Source: an uncultured cyanobacterium
GTDB lineage: Bacteria > Cyanobacteriota > Cyanobacteriia > Cyanobacteriales > Geitlerinemataceae
Assembly (NCBI GenBank): GCA_937899645.1
Contig: CALCCD010000030.1
Span: 1-64,000, forward strand
Length of the DNA stretch: 64,000 nucleotides
Reading direction: 5' to 3'
Shown: one piece after another, positions 41,332 to 51,034 of the stretch
Position numbering within the stretch: the first letter of the stretch is position 1
How the letters are laid out: each line of letters starts with the position of its first letter
Position numbers and translations under genes: made by a program
The notes under the pieces: generated by a model
What the model saw: the letters and a program-made list of their open reading frames with translations, nothing else
What the model was told of the DNA's origin: nothing
Database searches by the model: none

Positions 41332-44109
41332 ATGGTCGCCGCCGTAGAAACTCTGACTCGCGTTCGCCTCGTTGAAGACGAAACGGAGAAGCTCGTTGAA
41401 TGGGCGCGACAGAACGAGCAGTCCGACGCCACGATTTTTGGGAAGAGTCAAGCGTTTGCCCGCCGTATGGGAGCCCACCACCGTGCCGACGGCCTGACCG
41501 AAATCGTCTTCTGGGCTCCGCGTCTGCTCTCGGAAGTGATGCAAGAGCACGATATCTACCTCGAGGTTCTAACGCCAAAAACCGCGATCGATCCCGCTGT
41601 CGTCCGCCAGACGATCGAGTTTCACCGCGACAAAATTCACCTCGTCCAGCACAACGAATTCTTTTGGGGCGTCGTCGAGGGGATGGAGGCCGGAACCCGC
41701 GAGAAATTCGGCTCGTTCTACTGGCTGCGCTACGTCGATCTCGACGAAAAACTCTGCGCGCTGCGCGACGTGATGCCCTACTCGCTGCCATTTGGCATCT
41801 TCGCGCCTGCCGAACTTTACGACATCGATCGCCTCGAAGCCGAGCGTCGCGACCTGGAATACTTCCAGCGCACCGGCACGGGCGACCCCGACGCCCCCTT
41901 CGAGCAGATCCCCCGTGTCGGCGCGCCGTGCAACATCCTCGAGCTGCATATCGGTACGGCCTCGCGACCCGGAACCTTCGCTGGCCTGAACGAGATTTAT
42001 AAAGAAATCGCCCGCAAGATCGACGCCGGAGAGGAGCTGACGGTCGTCGAGCAAAACTATATCGGCTACGACGCCCTGGAACTGCTGCCCACCGAACCGC
42101 CGATCGAGTACCGCGACGAGTACAGCCCCGAGAGCGAGTTTTTCTCCTTCATCATCGAAGACGACGACACCGTTACGATCGAGCTGAGCAAACCCAACAC
42201 CGAAGACTGGGGCTACGACGTGCCAATCCTGGGCTCTAGTACCACGAACCCTGCCCTGCTCGGCTCCCTGCGTCCCGATGAAGTTATCGACTTTATCGCC
42301 ACGCTCCACAACTTCCCCACCGGCCCCATCCAGCTGATCTACGACCTGGTCTACGGCCACGCCGACAACCAGGCCGAACTGCTGCTCAACCGGCCCTTTC
42401 TCAAAGGGCCGAATATGTACGGCCAGGATCTCAACCACCAGTTCCCCACTGTGCGGGCGATCTTTCTAGAGATGCAGCGCCGCAAGCTCAACACCGGCGC
42501 GGACGGCATCCGCGTCGATGGCGGCCAAGATATCCGCTTCTTCAACCCACTCACCGGCCAGGTCGAGCACGACAATGCCTACCTGATGGAAATGGGCGAC
42601 GTGGTGCAAGAGATCGGCGGCAGCAAGCGGTTGATGTTTCTGATCTACGAGGATGGCCGCCCTTGGCCTGCGGAGGGCTGGGAGGAGTCCTCGACGTACC
42701 GCGAGATCGTCGAGATGAAGCCCGGCTCGTTCCAGTGGGGGCCGCTGATCTTCGCCCATAACACCCCGACGCTCAAAGGCTTCTGGGAGCGCAAGTGGCG
42801 GCGCGTCTGCGAAGTGATGTTCCAGGGCGAGGACTGGATCACCGGCTGCGCCAACCACGACACCGTCCGGCGCGGCAACCAAGTTCTTACCGATGCCGAT
42901 ATCGATTGGGGCTTGGGCGACACCATGCAGGAGGTGCTGCAAAATGCCTACGATAATCCGGCGCTGACCCTCTGGGTTTACGGCTTCAGCCCCGGCTTGC
43001 CGATGGACTTTATTAACTCGACGATGCGATCGCCGTGGATGTTTTTCCGCAATACCGACGAGCGCTACGGCGTCAAAGTCGTCTCTGAAGAGGCGGGCTT
43101 TCTGGAGTGGCAGATGACGCCGAAGCAGTACGCCCACCGAAAAGCCTTCCGCCGCCTGAAAAAGCACGGCTTCAAGCAGCTTGACGAACTCCAGCTCTTC
43201 GTCCGCACGCTCGAACAGATTATGTGCGATAAGGAATACAACCTAGCGGCGGTGACCGATGCGCTGCGGGCTTTCCCCGGCAAAGCTTCTAGCAATAGTG
43301 CCACCCCGGCCAAAAATCTGCGCCGATCGAGCGTGATGCGCTTCTTGGCGCGGATCGATATCGATCGCCTCAAGGAGTTCGCCGCCGACTTTATGGCCGA
43401 CTGCTTCGAGGAGTGCAACGTCTCCTACTACAACCACAACATCACCGCCGCGCAGTCGAACTTCAGCCTGGCGATGCGCGAGTTCCGTCGCAATCACCCT
43501 TGGCTGCGCCGCAACCTGCAAAATAGCGATCGCTTCAACAAGCTCAGCGACGGCCAGAGCCTGATTTTCTACGGCGTGCGCGCCAACCCCGATAACCCCA
43601 GCGAGAAAATCGCGATGGTGACCCACCTGAGCGGCGAGCCGATCGAGGTGGCGCTGGGCGACCTGCTCCAGCTCGATCTCAACGAGTGGCAGATCGTCCA
43701 AACCACGCCGGGAATCGAAATCGAAAACCTCGATCGCTTTACGCTGAATATCGGACAGGGCGTGCTCGCCCAGCAGTGCGACCCCATCACGGGCTGCACG
43801 ATCGAACCGTCGATCGGCGCGATTCCATTCGACACGTCTGACGTGCTTTCGTACACGACCAACAGCACCGGCACGTTCTGCGACACCGACCGTACCGACG
43901 CGAACGCAGACGGGACGCTGCAAAATCCGGTCGCGGACGTCACGGCGATCGTTGAAGAAGCCGAACCGGAACCCAAAAAGTCCAAAATCGGAAAGAAGGC
44001 CGCTAAAGGCAAAGCCAAAAGTAAAGCCAAAGGCAAAGGCCAAGCCAAAGCCAAGTCCAAAGCCAAGACTAAGACCAAGCCCAAATCTAAAGGCGATGGC
44101 AAGTCCTGA
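41332..44109 (+). CDS. gghA: Glucosylglycerol hydrolase with basic repeat tail
   Basis: 925 residues. The body resembles the cyanobacterial GghA (Synechocystis slr1670) group, a GH13-like hydrolase that splits glucosylglycerol to glucose and glycerol when salinity falls. Supporting motifs are GQDLNHQFPTVRA, NTGADGIRVDGGQDIRFFNP (a GH13-type RxDG region with the presumed nucleophile Asp), FLIYEDGRPWP with a possible acid Glu, and GCANHDTVRRGNQ with the NHD motif. The gene is divergent from ggpS, as expected for turnover of the same solute. The last ~50 residues are unusual: an acidic EEAEPEP hinge is followed by a lysine/alanine/serine tail of repeated KAKSKAKGK-type units, like a histone H1 tail. 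Initiation at ATG 41332 has a reasonable ribosome site. Confidence 0.85.
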   Translation: MVAAVETLTRVRLVEDETEKLVEWARQNEQSDATIFGKSQAFARRMGAHHRADGLTEIVFWAPRLLSEVMQEHDIYLEVLTPKTAIDPAVVRQTIEFHRDKIHLVQHNEFFWGVVEGMEAGTREKFGSFYWLRYVDLDEKLCALRDVMPYSLPFGIFAPAELYDIDRLEAERRDLEYFQRTGTGDPDAPFEQIPRVGAPCNILELHIGTASRPGTFAGLNEIYKEIARKIDAGEELTVVEQNYIGYDALELLPTEPPIEYRDEYSPESEFFSFIIEDDDTVTIELSKPNTEDWGYDVPILGSSTTNPALLGSLRPDEVIDFIATLHNFPTGPIQLIYDLVYGHADNQAELLLNRPFLKGPNMYGQDLNHQFPTVRAIFLEMQRRKLNTGADGIRVDGGQDIRFFNPLTGQVEHDNAYLMEMGDVVQEIGGSKRLMFLIYEDGRPWPAEGWEESSTYREIVEMKPGSFQWGPLIFAHNTPTLKGFWERKWRRVCEVMFQGEDWITGCANHDTVRRGNQVLTDADIDWGLGDTMQEVLQNAYDNPALTLWVYGFSPGLPMDFINSTMRSPWMFFRNTDERYGVKVVSEEAGFLEWQMTPKQYAHRKAFRRLKKHGFKQLDELQLFVRTLEQIMCDKEYNLAAVTDALRAFPGKASSNSATPAKNLRRSSVMRFLARIDIDRLKEFAADFMADCFEECNVSYYNHNITAAQSNFSLAMREFRRNHPWLRRNLQNSDRFNKLSDGQSLIFYGVRANPDNPSEKIAMVTHLSGEPIEVALGDLLQLDLNEWQIVQTTPGIEIENLDRFTLNIGQGVLAQQCDPITGCTIEPSIGAIPFDTSDVLSYTTNSTGTFCDTDRTDANADGTLQNPVADVTAIVEEAEPEPKKSKIGKKAAKGKAKSKAKGKGQAKAKSKAKTKTKPKSKGDGKS

Positions 44110-44210
44110 CAGCCGTCCGGCCCGAGCGACACCGTCGCAGCGCGCGCCGCTCTCGCTAAACGGCGATCGCGGCCGATCGGCGAGGTACAAAGCCCGGGTC
44201 TGACTCCACG

Positions 44211-45353
44211 CTAAGCCAGAGGTTCCTGCTGGGTCGCGCAGTGAATGCTGCCACCACCCGCCGCGATCGCGTCCACCGCCAGCGGCTCGATCGCCCGATC
44301 GGGAAACAAACGCTGCAACTTCTCCGCTGCCTCGGCATCCGTGCGCGCATCGCCGAACTCCTGGACGAGCACGGCACCGTTGCAAACGTAAAAGCCGACG
44401 TAGCCTGCCGCAAACTCTTCGCTGGCAAACTCTTCGCTGGCAAACTCCTCGCGAATCTCGCTCGGCGCTTCGAGTACCGTCACGTCCAACCGGCAATCGC
44501 GCGCATCGGTGGCGGCCTCCAAGATCTCCAGGTGCTCTAGCGTCACTTCCCGATCGAACGAGTCCGGGTCGGGTTCGTAGCCCGCCACCACCAAGCCCGG
44601 GCGCACGAACCGCGCGTAAAAATCCGTATGGCCGTCGGTGATGTCGCGCCCCGCAATCCCCGGCAGCCAAACGATCTTATCCAGACCGAGCAGCGGCATC
44701 AGCAGATCTTCAAACTCCGCCTTCGAGACGCCGGGGTTGCGATTGTCGTTTAGCGTGCAGCTCTCGGTGATAATCGCCGTGCCGTCGCCATCGACTTCGA
44801 TGCAGCCGCCCTCCAGCACCAGGTCAGTGGTGAGCCGTACGGCCCCAGCCTGCCGCGCGATAAATTTAGCCAGCCGAGCGTCGCGATCGTAGTCCTGCTT
44901 TTCGCCCCAGCCGTTGAAGTTAAAGTCGATCGCCGCCTTGTTGCCGCGCTCGTCGATCGCGAACACCGGAGCCGTATCGCGCATCCACAGGTCGTCGAGC
45001 GCCGCGACCATAAGTTCGACACCGTCATCGAGCAAGCCGCGCGCCACGTCGTACTCGCGATCGCGCACCAGCATCGTCACCGGCTCGTAGCGCGCGATCG
45101 CATTGGCGATCGCCGCCAGATCGCGCCGCACTCCCGGCACCAAATCCCGCCCCCAGATCGCCGCACTCGCACCGAACGCCATCCAGGTGCGCGCGTGGGG
45201 GTCGCCCTCCTCGGGCATAAACCAGTCGTTCGTTCCGGTGTTTGCCGCCGTGGTGGTGGTGGTCGTCGTCATAACATTCGCCCTCTGACAGCTCGCGATC
45301 GCGGCGGTGGCAAACAGCCCGGTATTGCGAAGAAAAGTGCGGCGTCCGAACAT
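44211..45353 (-). CDS. Agmatine-deiminase-family protein with Tat lipoprotein signal
   Basis: 380 residues from the ATG at 45353, chosen because it opens a signal sequence: GRRTFLRNTG is a twin-arginine motif, followed by a short hydrophobic stretch and the lipobox AIASC. A Thr-rich spacer follows, then the deiminase fold: MPEEGDPHARTWMAFG, DLWMRDTAPVF, FNFNGWGEKQDYD, LVLEGGCIEVDGDGTAI, GRDITDGHTDFYARFV, and GGGSIHC with the catalytic Cys372. The family converts agmatine to N-carbamoylputrescine and is normally cytosolic, so an exported, lipid-anchored version is odd; a periplasmic substrate is inferred. A five-residue unit, EEFAS, is repeated in tandem near residue 305, from a DNA microsatellite. 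The gene is convergent with the hydrolase. Confidence 0.85.
   Translation of the reverse strand: MFGRRTFLRNTGLFATAAIASCQRANVMTTTTTTTAANTGTNDWFMPEEGDPHARTWMAFGASAAIWGRDLVPGVRRDLAAIANAIARYEPVTMLVRDREYDVARGLLDDGVELMVAALDDLWMRDTAPVFAIDERGNKAAIDFNFNGWGEKQDYDRDARLAKFIARQAGAVRLTTDLVLEGGCIEVDGDGTAIITESCTLNDNRNPGVSKAEFEDLLMPLLGLDKIVWLPGIAGRDITDGHTDFYARFVRPGLVVAGYEPDPDSFDREVTLEHLEILEAATDARDCRLDVTVLEAPSEIREEFASEEFASEEFAAGYVGFYVCNGAVLVQEFGDARTDAEAAEKLQRLFPDRAIEPLAVDAIAAGGGSIHCATQQEPLA
44410..44454 (-). repeat. 15-bp in-frame tandem repeat inside deiminase gene
   Basis: Three copies of GCAAACTCTTCGCTG, the third diverging at its end. On the coding strand it encodes EEFAS units. Because the unit is a multiple of three, copy changes lengthen or shorten the protein without a frameshift. 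Confidence 0.85.
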
Positions 45354-45432
45354 CGTTTCAAACAGGAAAAAAGCGGGCCGTGGGGCGATCGGAGCACACC
45401 AATAAAATAAACATTCGACTTGCGGATTTGCG

Positions 45433-45503
45433 GTAGGGGCCACGCGGCAGTGCGCCTGCGATATCGTTCGCTCGACGCCGGGCGCATTGCCATGCGCCCC
45501 TAC
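45433..45503. repeat. Imperfect inverted repeat (GTAGGGGC arms)
   Basis: The left arm GTAGGGGCCACGCGGCAG... (45433-45456) and the right arm ending GCCATGCGCCCCTAC (45480-45503) are near-complements over about 24 bases with small gaps. It lies between the phosphoglucomutase stop and the deiminase start, so it may terminate phosphoglucomutase transcription or be a small dispersed repeat. Confidence 0.55.
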
Positions 45504-45522
45504 GGCAGAACTCGACGTTGCT

Positions 45523-47178
<1,656 letters not shown>

Positions 47179-47282
47179 TCAGTTCTTTGCACTGCAACTC
47201 TAGCGAAAATCGACCGTAAGTCCGAGTCGCGGACTCGATCTCACCTTTAAGTCGGGCGGCTACATATTCTTGAAGTGCTCTA

Positions 47283-47413
47283 ATACCAAATCCGGCCTAG
47301 AAAAGGTCAAAACGTCAATGAGCGCTGAGCGTAGTCGTTGGCGTAGCCTTCACGAAGCGAATAGTGCGGGTTTGCGCCAAAGATTGTGACCCTAGCAATG
47401 TCGGATTTGGTAT
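47283..47413. mobile_element. MITE-like element 1 (131 bp)
   Basis: Perfect 12-bp terminal inverted repeats, ATACCAAATCCG (47283-47294) and CGGATTTGGTAT (47402-47413), flanked by TA-rich sequence. The interior includes GCGTAGCCTTCACGAAGC, a near-palindrome. It encodes no transposase, so it would be mobilised in trans. Confidence 0.65.
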
Positions 47414-47414
47414 A

Positions 47415-47548
47415 AGAGTACTCCACGGAAATAAACACCCAACGGCCAGGATTCGAGCACTGAGCTTGTCGAAGTGCGTCACACCCAGGCTTCGACAAGC
47501 TCAGCCTTCATTGGTGACTTCTGGACAAATATATTTGTGGAGTACTCT
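47415..47548. mobile_element. MITE-like element 2 (134 bp) with inner hairpin
   Basis: Perfect 12-bp terminal inverted repeats, AGAGTACTCCAC (47415-47426) and GTGGAGTACTCT (47537-47548). In the centre a perfect 14-bp inverted repeat, TGAGCTTGTCGAAG (47461-47474) with CTTCGACAAGCTCA (47490-47503), forms a hairpin. It lies one base after element 1. Confidence 0.65.
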
Positions 47549-47560
47549 AAAAGAAGTGCC

Positions 47561-49255
47561 CTAAAAGCTGGCAGAGAGATTGGGAACTAGGAATAGCACC
47601 ACCGCCACCGCGATGCTAGCCAGGCTGAGGGCCGCGCCCAGATACATCGCGCCCGTCCACTCGTACTTCAGCTCGACGCGCCGATCGCCCGCCGGAACGC
47701 GCGCCGAAATTGTCCCCTCCGGCGATCGCTCGATCGGCTGCGCTTCGCCGTCGATATACAGATTCCAGGCGGGGTAGTCGTACACGCGGAAGGTGACGAT
47801 CGCCGCGTCCGGGCTGCTCGTGATGACCGTGCGGGTCTTGACTTTCCAGCGTTCGATCTCGACCGTCCCGCGATCGATCGTCACCGGCGGCGCGTCGGGC
47901 CGCGGCTCGTAGGCGCTGCCGTCTTCTTTGGCGGGGCGGTACTCCGGCACGTCCTGGCGCAGACCGGAAAGGGGCCGATCGACCGAGGTGCGCGTCTGCT
48001 CGAGTTTGGTGACGAACTCCTCGCGATCGAGATACCAGCGCGGCTCCTCGAGAGTCGGAGCATCGCTAATCAAGCGCTTCGTGTCGCGCAGCGTCAGCAG
48101 CAAAAAAGCACACAGCAGCCCCAGACAAACGAACTGAGCGATGCGGTTCGTCGTCGCGCTCAGCAAAAAGCCCGTACTCAACGCCACGATCGCCCCCAGC
48201 AGCCCCATCAGCCGCCAGGGGAACTGCACGTTCTGCAACAGCTCGATCGCCGACCAAATCGGGCGCGACAGATCGCTCATCGCAAAAGTCACCGCCGCGA
48301 ACGCCGCCGCCAGCAGACCCCAAGCGCCACGCCGCCGCGCCCCGAGAAAGCACAGCACGCCCCCGATAACGATGCATGCCCCAAACAATCGCGCCTCGTT
48401 TCTCCAAAGGCCAAGCATCGATCGGGCCACGGGCGCAGCCTCCGACGACCAAAATAAATTAGCGCTGTAGCCCCCCGCTACGGCCTTGAGGTTTTCGACG
48501 CTGGTTGCGCCTTTCTCCAGGATGGCGGGCAGAAGATAGAAGCTCGCCGCTCCCCAGCCGCAGAACACCGCCACGAGCGTCAGCAGCATCTCGCGCGGCG
48601 CTCTGTATTGCGTCACGACGATAAACGGAATCCAGAAGATCGCCAGCAGCAGCAAGCTGGGCAGGTGCGTCATCGCCAGCACCATCGCCGTCAGCGCCAC
48701 GCCAAGCCGCCGCCGGGGAAACTCGATCGCCGTTCCCGTCAGCCAGATCCCCAGCGGAATTAGCGACATCGCGACCGACTCCGCCAGCGCCCCACGGCTG
48801 TAGAGGCTGACGAGCTGGTACTGCGAAAACAAAAAGAACACGCCGATCGCGATCGCGGGCAACGCCCCCCAGTCGCGCCGCTTCGCCAGATAGCCGAAGT
48901 AGGCCGCGCTGAGCGTAATGCCGGTAAACACTACGGCCAGAAGCGTCTCGAACGGCAGCCCCGCTACTTTTAGAATCGAGGTGACAAAGTACGTAAACGG
49001 CGGGTAGAACACGAACGTCGGACTGCCGTAGCGGTGGTTCGTTTCCGCCAGCCAGCGCGGGTACAAATCGCCCTGGGAAAACTGATGGGCGAAGTTTTGA
49101 ATCCACAAATAGTGGTGGCGCGAATCCTCACCCATCGGAATCTCGCCGAGCCAGAGGCGGTGGTGAATCGCGATCGCCACCAACAAGAAGCCGATAAAAA
49201 CCAGCAGCGACTCGCGGCGCTGGAGAATCTTGAACGGAGTGGAAGAGAAAGCCAT
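47561..49255 (-). CDS. GT-C-like membrane protein (PTPS-related domain), paralogue A
   Basis: 564 residues with about a dozen hydrophobic segments. The first loop carries GEDSRHHYLWIQNF, GDLYPRWLAETNHRYGSPTFVFYPPFTYF, the signature of the 6-pyruvoyl-tetrahydropterin-synthase-related membrane family. Despite that name these proteins look like GT-C glycosyltransferases: an acidic residue in the first outside loop, many membrane helices, and a C-terminal soluble beta domain (about 430-545). The C-terminus ends with one more helix. It is probably a polyprenyl-phosphate-sugar-dependent transferase for a surface glycan, which is inferred. It is the last gene of a six-gene minus-strand run and is a clear paralogue of the gene at 51035-52771. 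Confidence 0.75.
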   Translation of the reverse strand: MAFSSTPFKILQRRESLLVFIGFLLVAIAIHHRLWLGEIPMGEDSRHHYLWIQNFAHQFSQGDLYPRWLAETNHRYGSPTFVFYPPFTYFVTSILKVAGLPFETLLAVVFTGITLSAAYFGYLAKRRDWGALPAIAIGVFFLFSQYQLVSLYSRGALAESVAMSLIPLGIWLTGTAIEFPRRRLGVALTAMVLAMTHLPSLLLLAIFWIPFIVVTQYRAPREMLLTLVAVFCGWGAASFYLLPAILEKGATSVENLKAVAGGYSANLFWSSEAAPVARSMLGLWRNEARLFGACIVIGGVLCFLGARRRGAWGLLAAAFAAVTFAMSDLSRPIWSAIELLQNVQFPWRLMGLLGAIVALSTGFLLSATTNRIAQFVCLGLLCAFLLLTLRDTKRLISDAPTLEEPRWYLDREEFVTKLEQTRTSVDRPLSGLRQDVPEYRPAKEDGSAYEPRPDAPPVTIDRGTVEIERWKVKTRTVITSSPDAAIVTFRVYDYPAWNLYIDGEAQPIERSPEGTISARVPAGDRRVELKYEWTGAMYLGAALSLASIAVAVVLFLVPNLSASF

Positions 49256-49314
49256 GATATCGCCGGTATTTGCCGCTTTAATTCGCTGCTCTAGTTTGCT
49301 GCCCCAATTTGCTG

Positions 49315-50994
49315 CTACTTCAGGGCGTAGATTGCAATCTCAGGGCCGCGATTGACGCCGTGCTCGGGGGCGACGCGGTACACCTCCTCGCTAGCCTCGG
49401 CGATCGCGTCGTAAACGGCGATCGTGCGATCGAGTTCGGTGGTGTCTTTGCCCGCCGCCTCGAAGCTCTCGCGCTCTTTGCGGTAGCGACTGTCGGCCCC
49501 GGCGGTGATGACGTAGTCGATATTGGCCTCACCGATCGAGTCGGCATCTTCGAGACTGCCGATAAAGCGGAACTGGGGGATAAAGCGATCGGCATCTTGG
49601 GCGTCAGGCGAAATCTCGGCGAGATCGCCCTCCTCGCCCACCTGGAAAATGTCATAGGTTGAGAGCGACAGTTGCGGCGCGCGCAGCTCGACCAGGATGC
49701 GGCTACCTTCCGGCACTTCCTGCGCGATCCACTCGGTTGCCAGGGTGCGCGTCTCGGTCCCGAGCGATGCCTTCGACTCCATCAGGCTGGTGGAGAACGG
49801 CGCGAGCAGCACCAGCGCGCTCAGGCCGAGCGACAGATACGTTCCCAGCTTGCGATTGCTCTGGCGCACGGCGATCGCGTTAGAAATCGCGGCGATCGCG
49901 TCGGCCAAAAACAGCGCAAAGAACGGAAACACCGGCAGCAGCCAGCGATCCCAGCGCAGGCTCAGCGCCGAGAGCGGCAAGAGAAAGATCGCGATCGCAA
50001 AGGCCGCCAAACCCAAGTCGGCGCGGCGACGCACCAGCGCGTAAACGATCGCGGCGCAGGCCAGCAGCAGCCCCAAGATACCCAGCTCCGATCGCAGCAC
50101 CGTCCCGAAGTACCAAATCAGGTTGGGAATCAAGCCGCCGCCCGTCGCGCCCAGGTGCTCCGATCGCGACTCGAAGACCACGTCCTGGAGCGTCTGCTGA
50201 AAATCGAGAAAGACGAACGGAGCCGTCAGGAAGCAGGCGACGATCGAGGCCACCGCCGCAGCCGCCAGCTTCACAAGCAGCGACGGGAGCGAAGACGACT
50301 TCTCGCGCCAGAAATACAGCAGCGCCGCCAGCAGCACCATCGGCGAAAAGAACACCGATGGGTACTTGCAAGAAATCCCCAGGCCGATCGCCGCGCCGGA
50401 GAGAATATAGCCGCGCCAGGAGTTGGTTTTGAGGATATCGAGGCAGAACCAGAACGCCACCAGGATAAAGAACACCATCGGCGCATCCATGCGGATTACC
50501 TTCGAGAAAGCTACCGTCAGCGGCAGCACCGCCGTCGCAAACGCCGCGATGTAGCCCCCGCGCCGATCGATCAGCCGCTTGCCGATAAAGTACACCGCCA
50601 CGATCGACAGCGTTCCGAAGAACACCGAAATCAACCGCCCGGACAAATAAAACGCCGTCGGATCGGAGAAATACAGGTCTTTAAATTCGCCGGGATTATC
50701 GAACACGCCCAGCACCAACCCCCCGGCAAAAATCATGCCGTAGGCGATGCAGAGCAGATAAATCGTGATCGAAGCGGGCGCGCCGAACCAGTTCGGATTC
50801 AGGTCGCGGTTGCCGAGCATGTAATAGGCGCGATCGACGAAGATGCGCTCGTCAAAATCGTAGAGATAGGGCAGACCGTAGTTAACGCCGCACAATCGGA
50901 GCACCATCCCAAAGATGACAATGCCCGAAACAATAGAGACTGCCGTCCAATCCACGTCATCGAAGAACGCGCTGCTAAACTTCAGCTTGCTCAT
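49315..50994 (-). CDS. GT39-like membrane glycosyltransferase
   Basis: 559 residues from the ATG at 50994, 40 bp after the upstream stop; a longer reading would overlap that gene. The first outside loop, NYGLPYLYDFDERIFVDRAYYML, carries acidic residues placed as in dolichyl-phosphate-mannose-type (GT39/PMT) transferases, and the following SDPTAFYLSGRLISVFFGTLSI and DRRGGYIAAFATAVLPLTVAFSK regions fit the family. About 11 membrane segments are followed by a soluble C-terminal region (about 420-559). The expected role is transfer of a sugar from a polyprenyl-phosphate carrier on the outer face of the membrane, probably to a glycan or protein; the acceptor is unknown. It is flanked by two related GT-C-like genes. 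Confidence 0.8.
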   Translation of the reverse strand: MSKLKFSSAFFDDVDWTAVSIVSGIVIFGMVLRLCGVNYGLPYLYDFDERIFVDRAYYMLGNRDLNPNWFGAPASITIYLLCIAYGMIFAGGLVLGVFDNPGEFKDLYFSDPTAFYLSGRLISVFFGTLSIVAVYFIGKRLIDRRGGYIAAFATAVLPLTVAFSKVIRMDAPMVFFILVAFWFCLDILKTNSWRGYILSGAAIGLGISCKYPSVFFSPMVLLAALLYFWREKSSSLPSLLVKLAAAAVASIVACFLTAPFVFLDFQQTLQDVVFESRSEHLGATGGGLIPNLIWYFGTVLRSELGILGLLLACAAIVYALVRRRADLGLAAFAIAIFLLPLSALSLRWDRWLLPVFPFFALFLADAIAAISNAIAVRQSNRKLGTYLSLGLSALVLLAPFSTSLMESKASLGTETRTLATEWIAQEVPEGSRILVELRAPQLSLSTYDIFQVGEEGDLAEISPDAQDADRFIPQFRFIGSLEDADSIGEANIDYVITAGADSRYRKERESFEAAGKDTTELDRTIAVYDAIAEASEEVYRVAPEHGVNRGPEIAIYALK

Positions 50995-51034
50995 TAAACT
51001 TATGCTTCCGTGTTCGTAAGTTTCAGTGCAGATC

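Noticed and set aside
43243-44670. Minus-strand open frame of 475 codons opposite the hydrolase C-terminus and deiminase
   Set aside because: It spans two convergent genes in a shadow frame and matches no family. The hydrolase and deiminase frames both carry clear motifs.
47441-47470. GGATTCGAGCAC stretch resembling a tRNA T-arm
   Set aside because: No matching acceptor stem, anticodon arm or T-loop consensus. The stretch belongs to the inner hairpin of the second MITE-like element.
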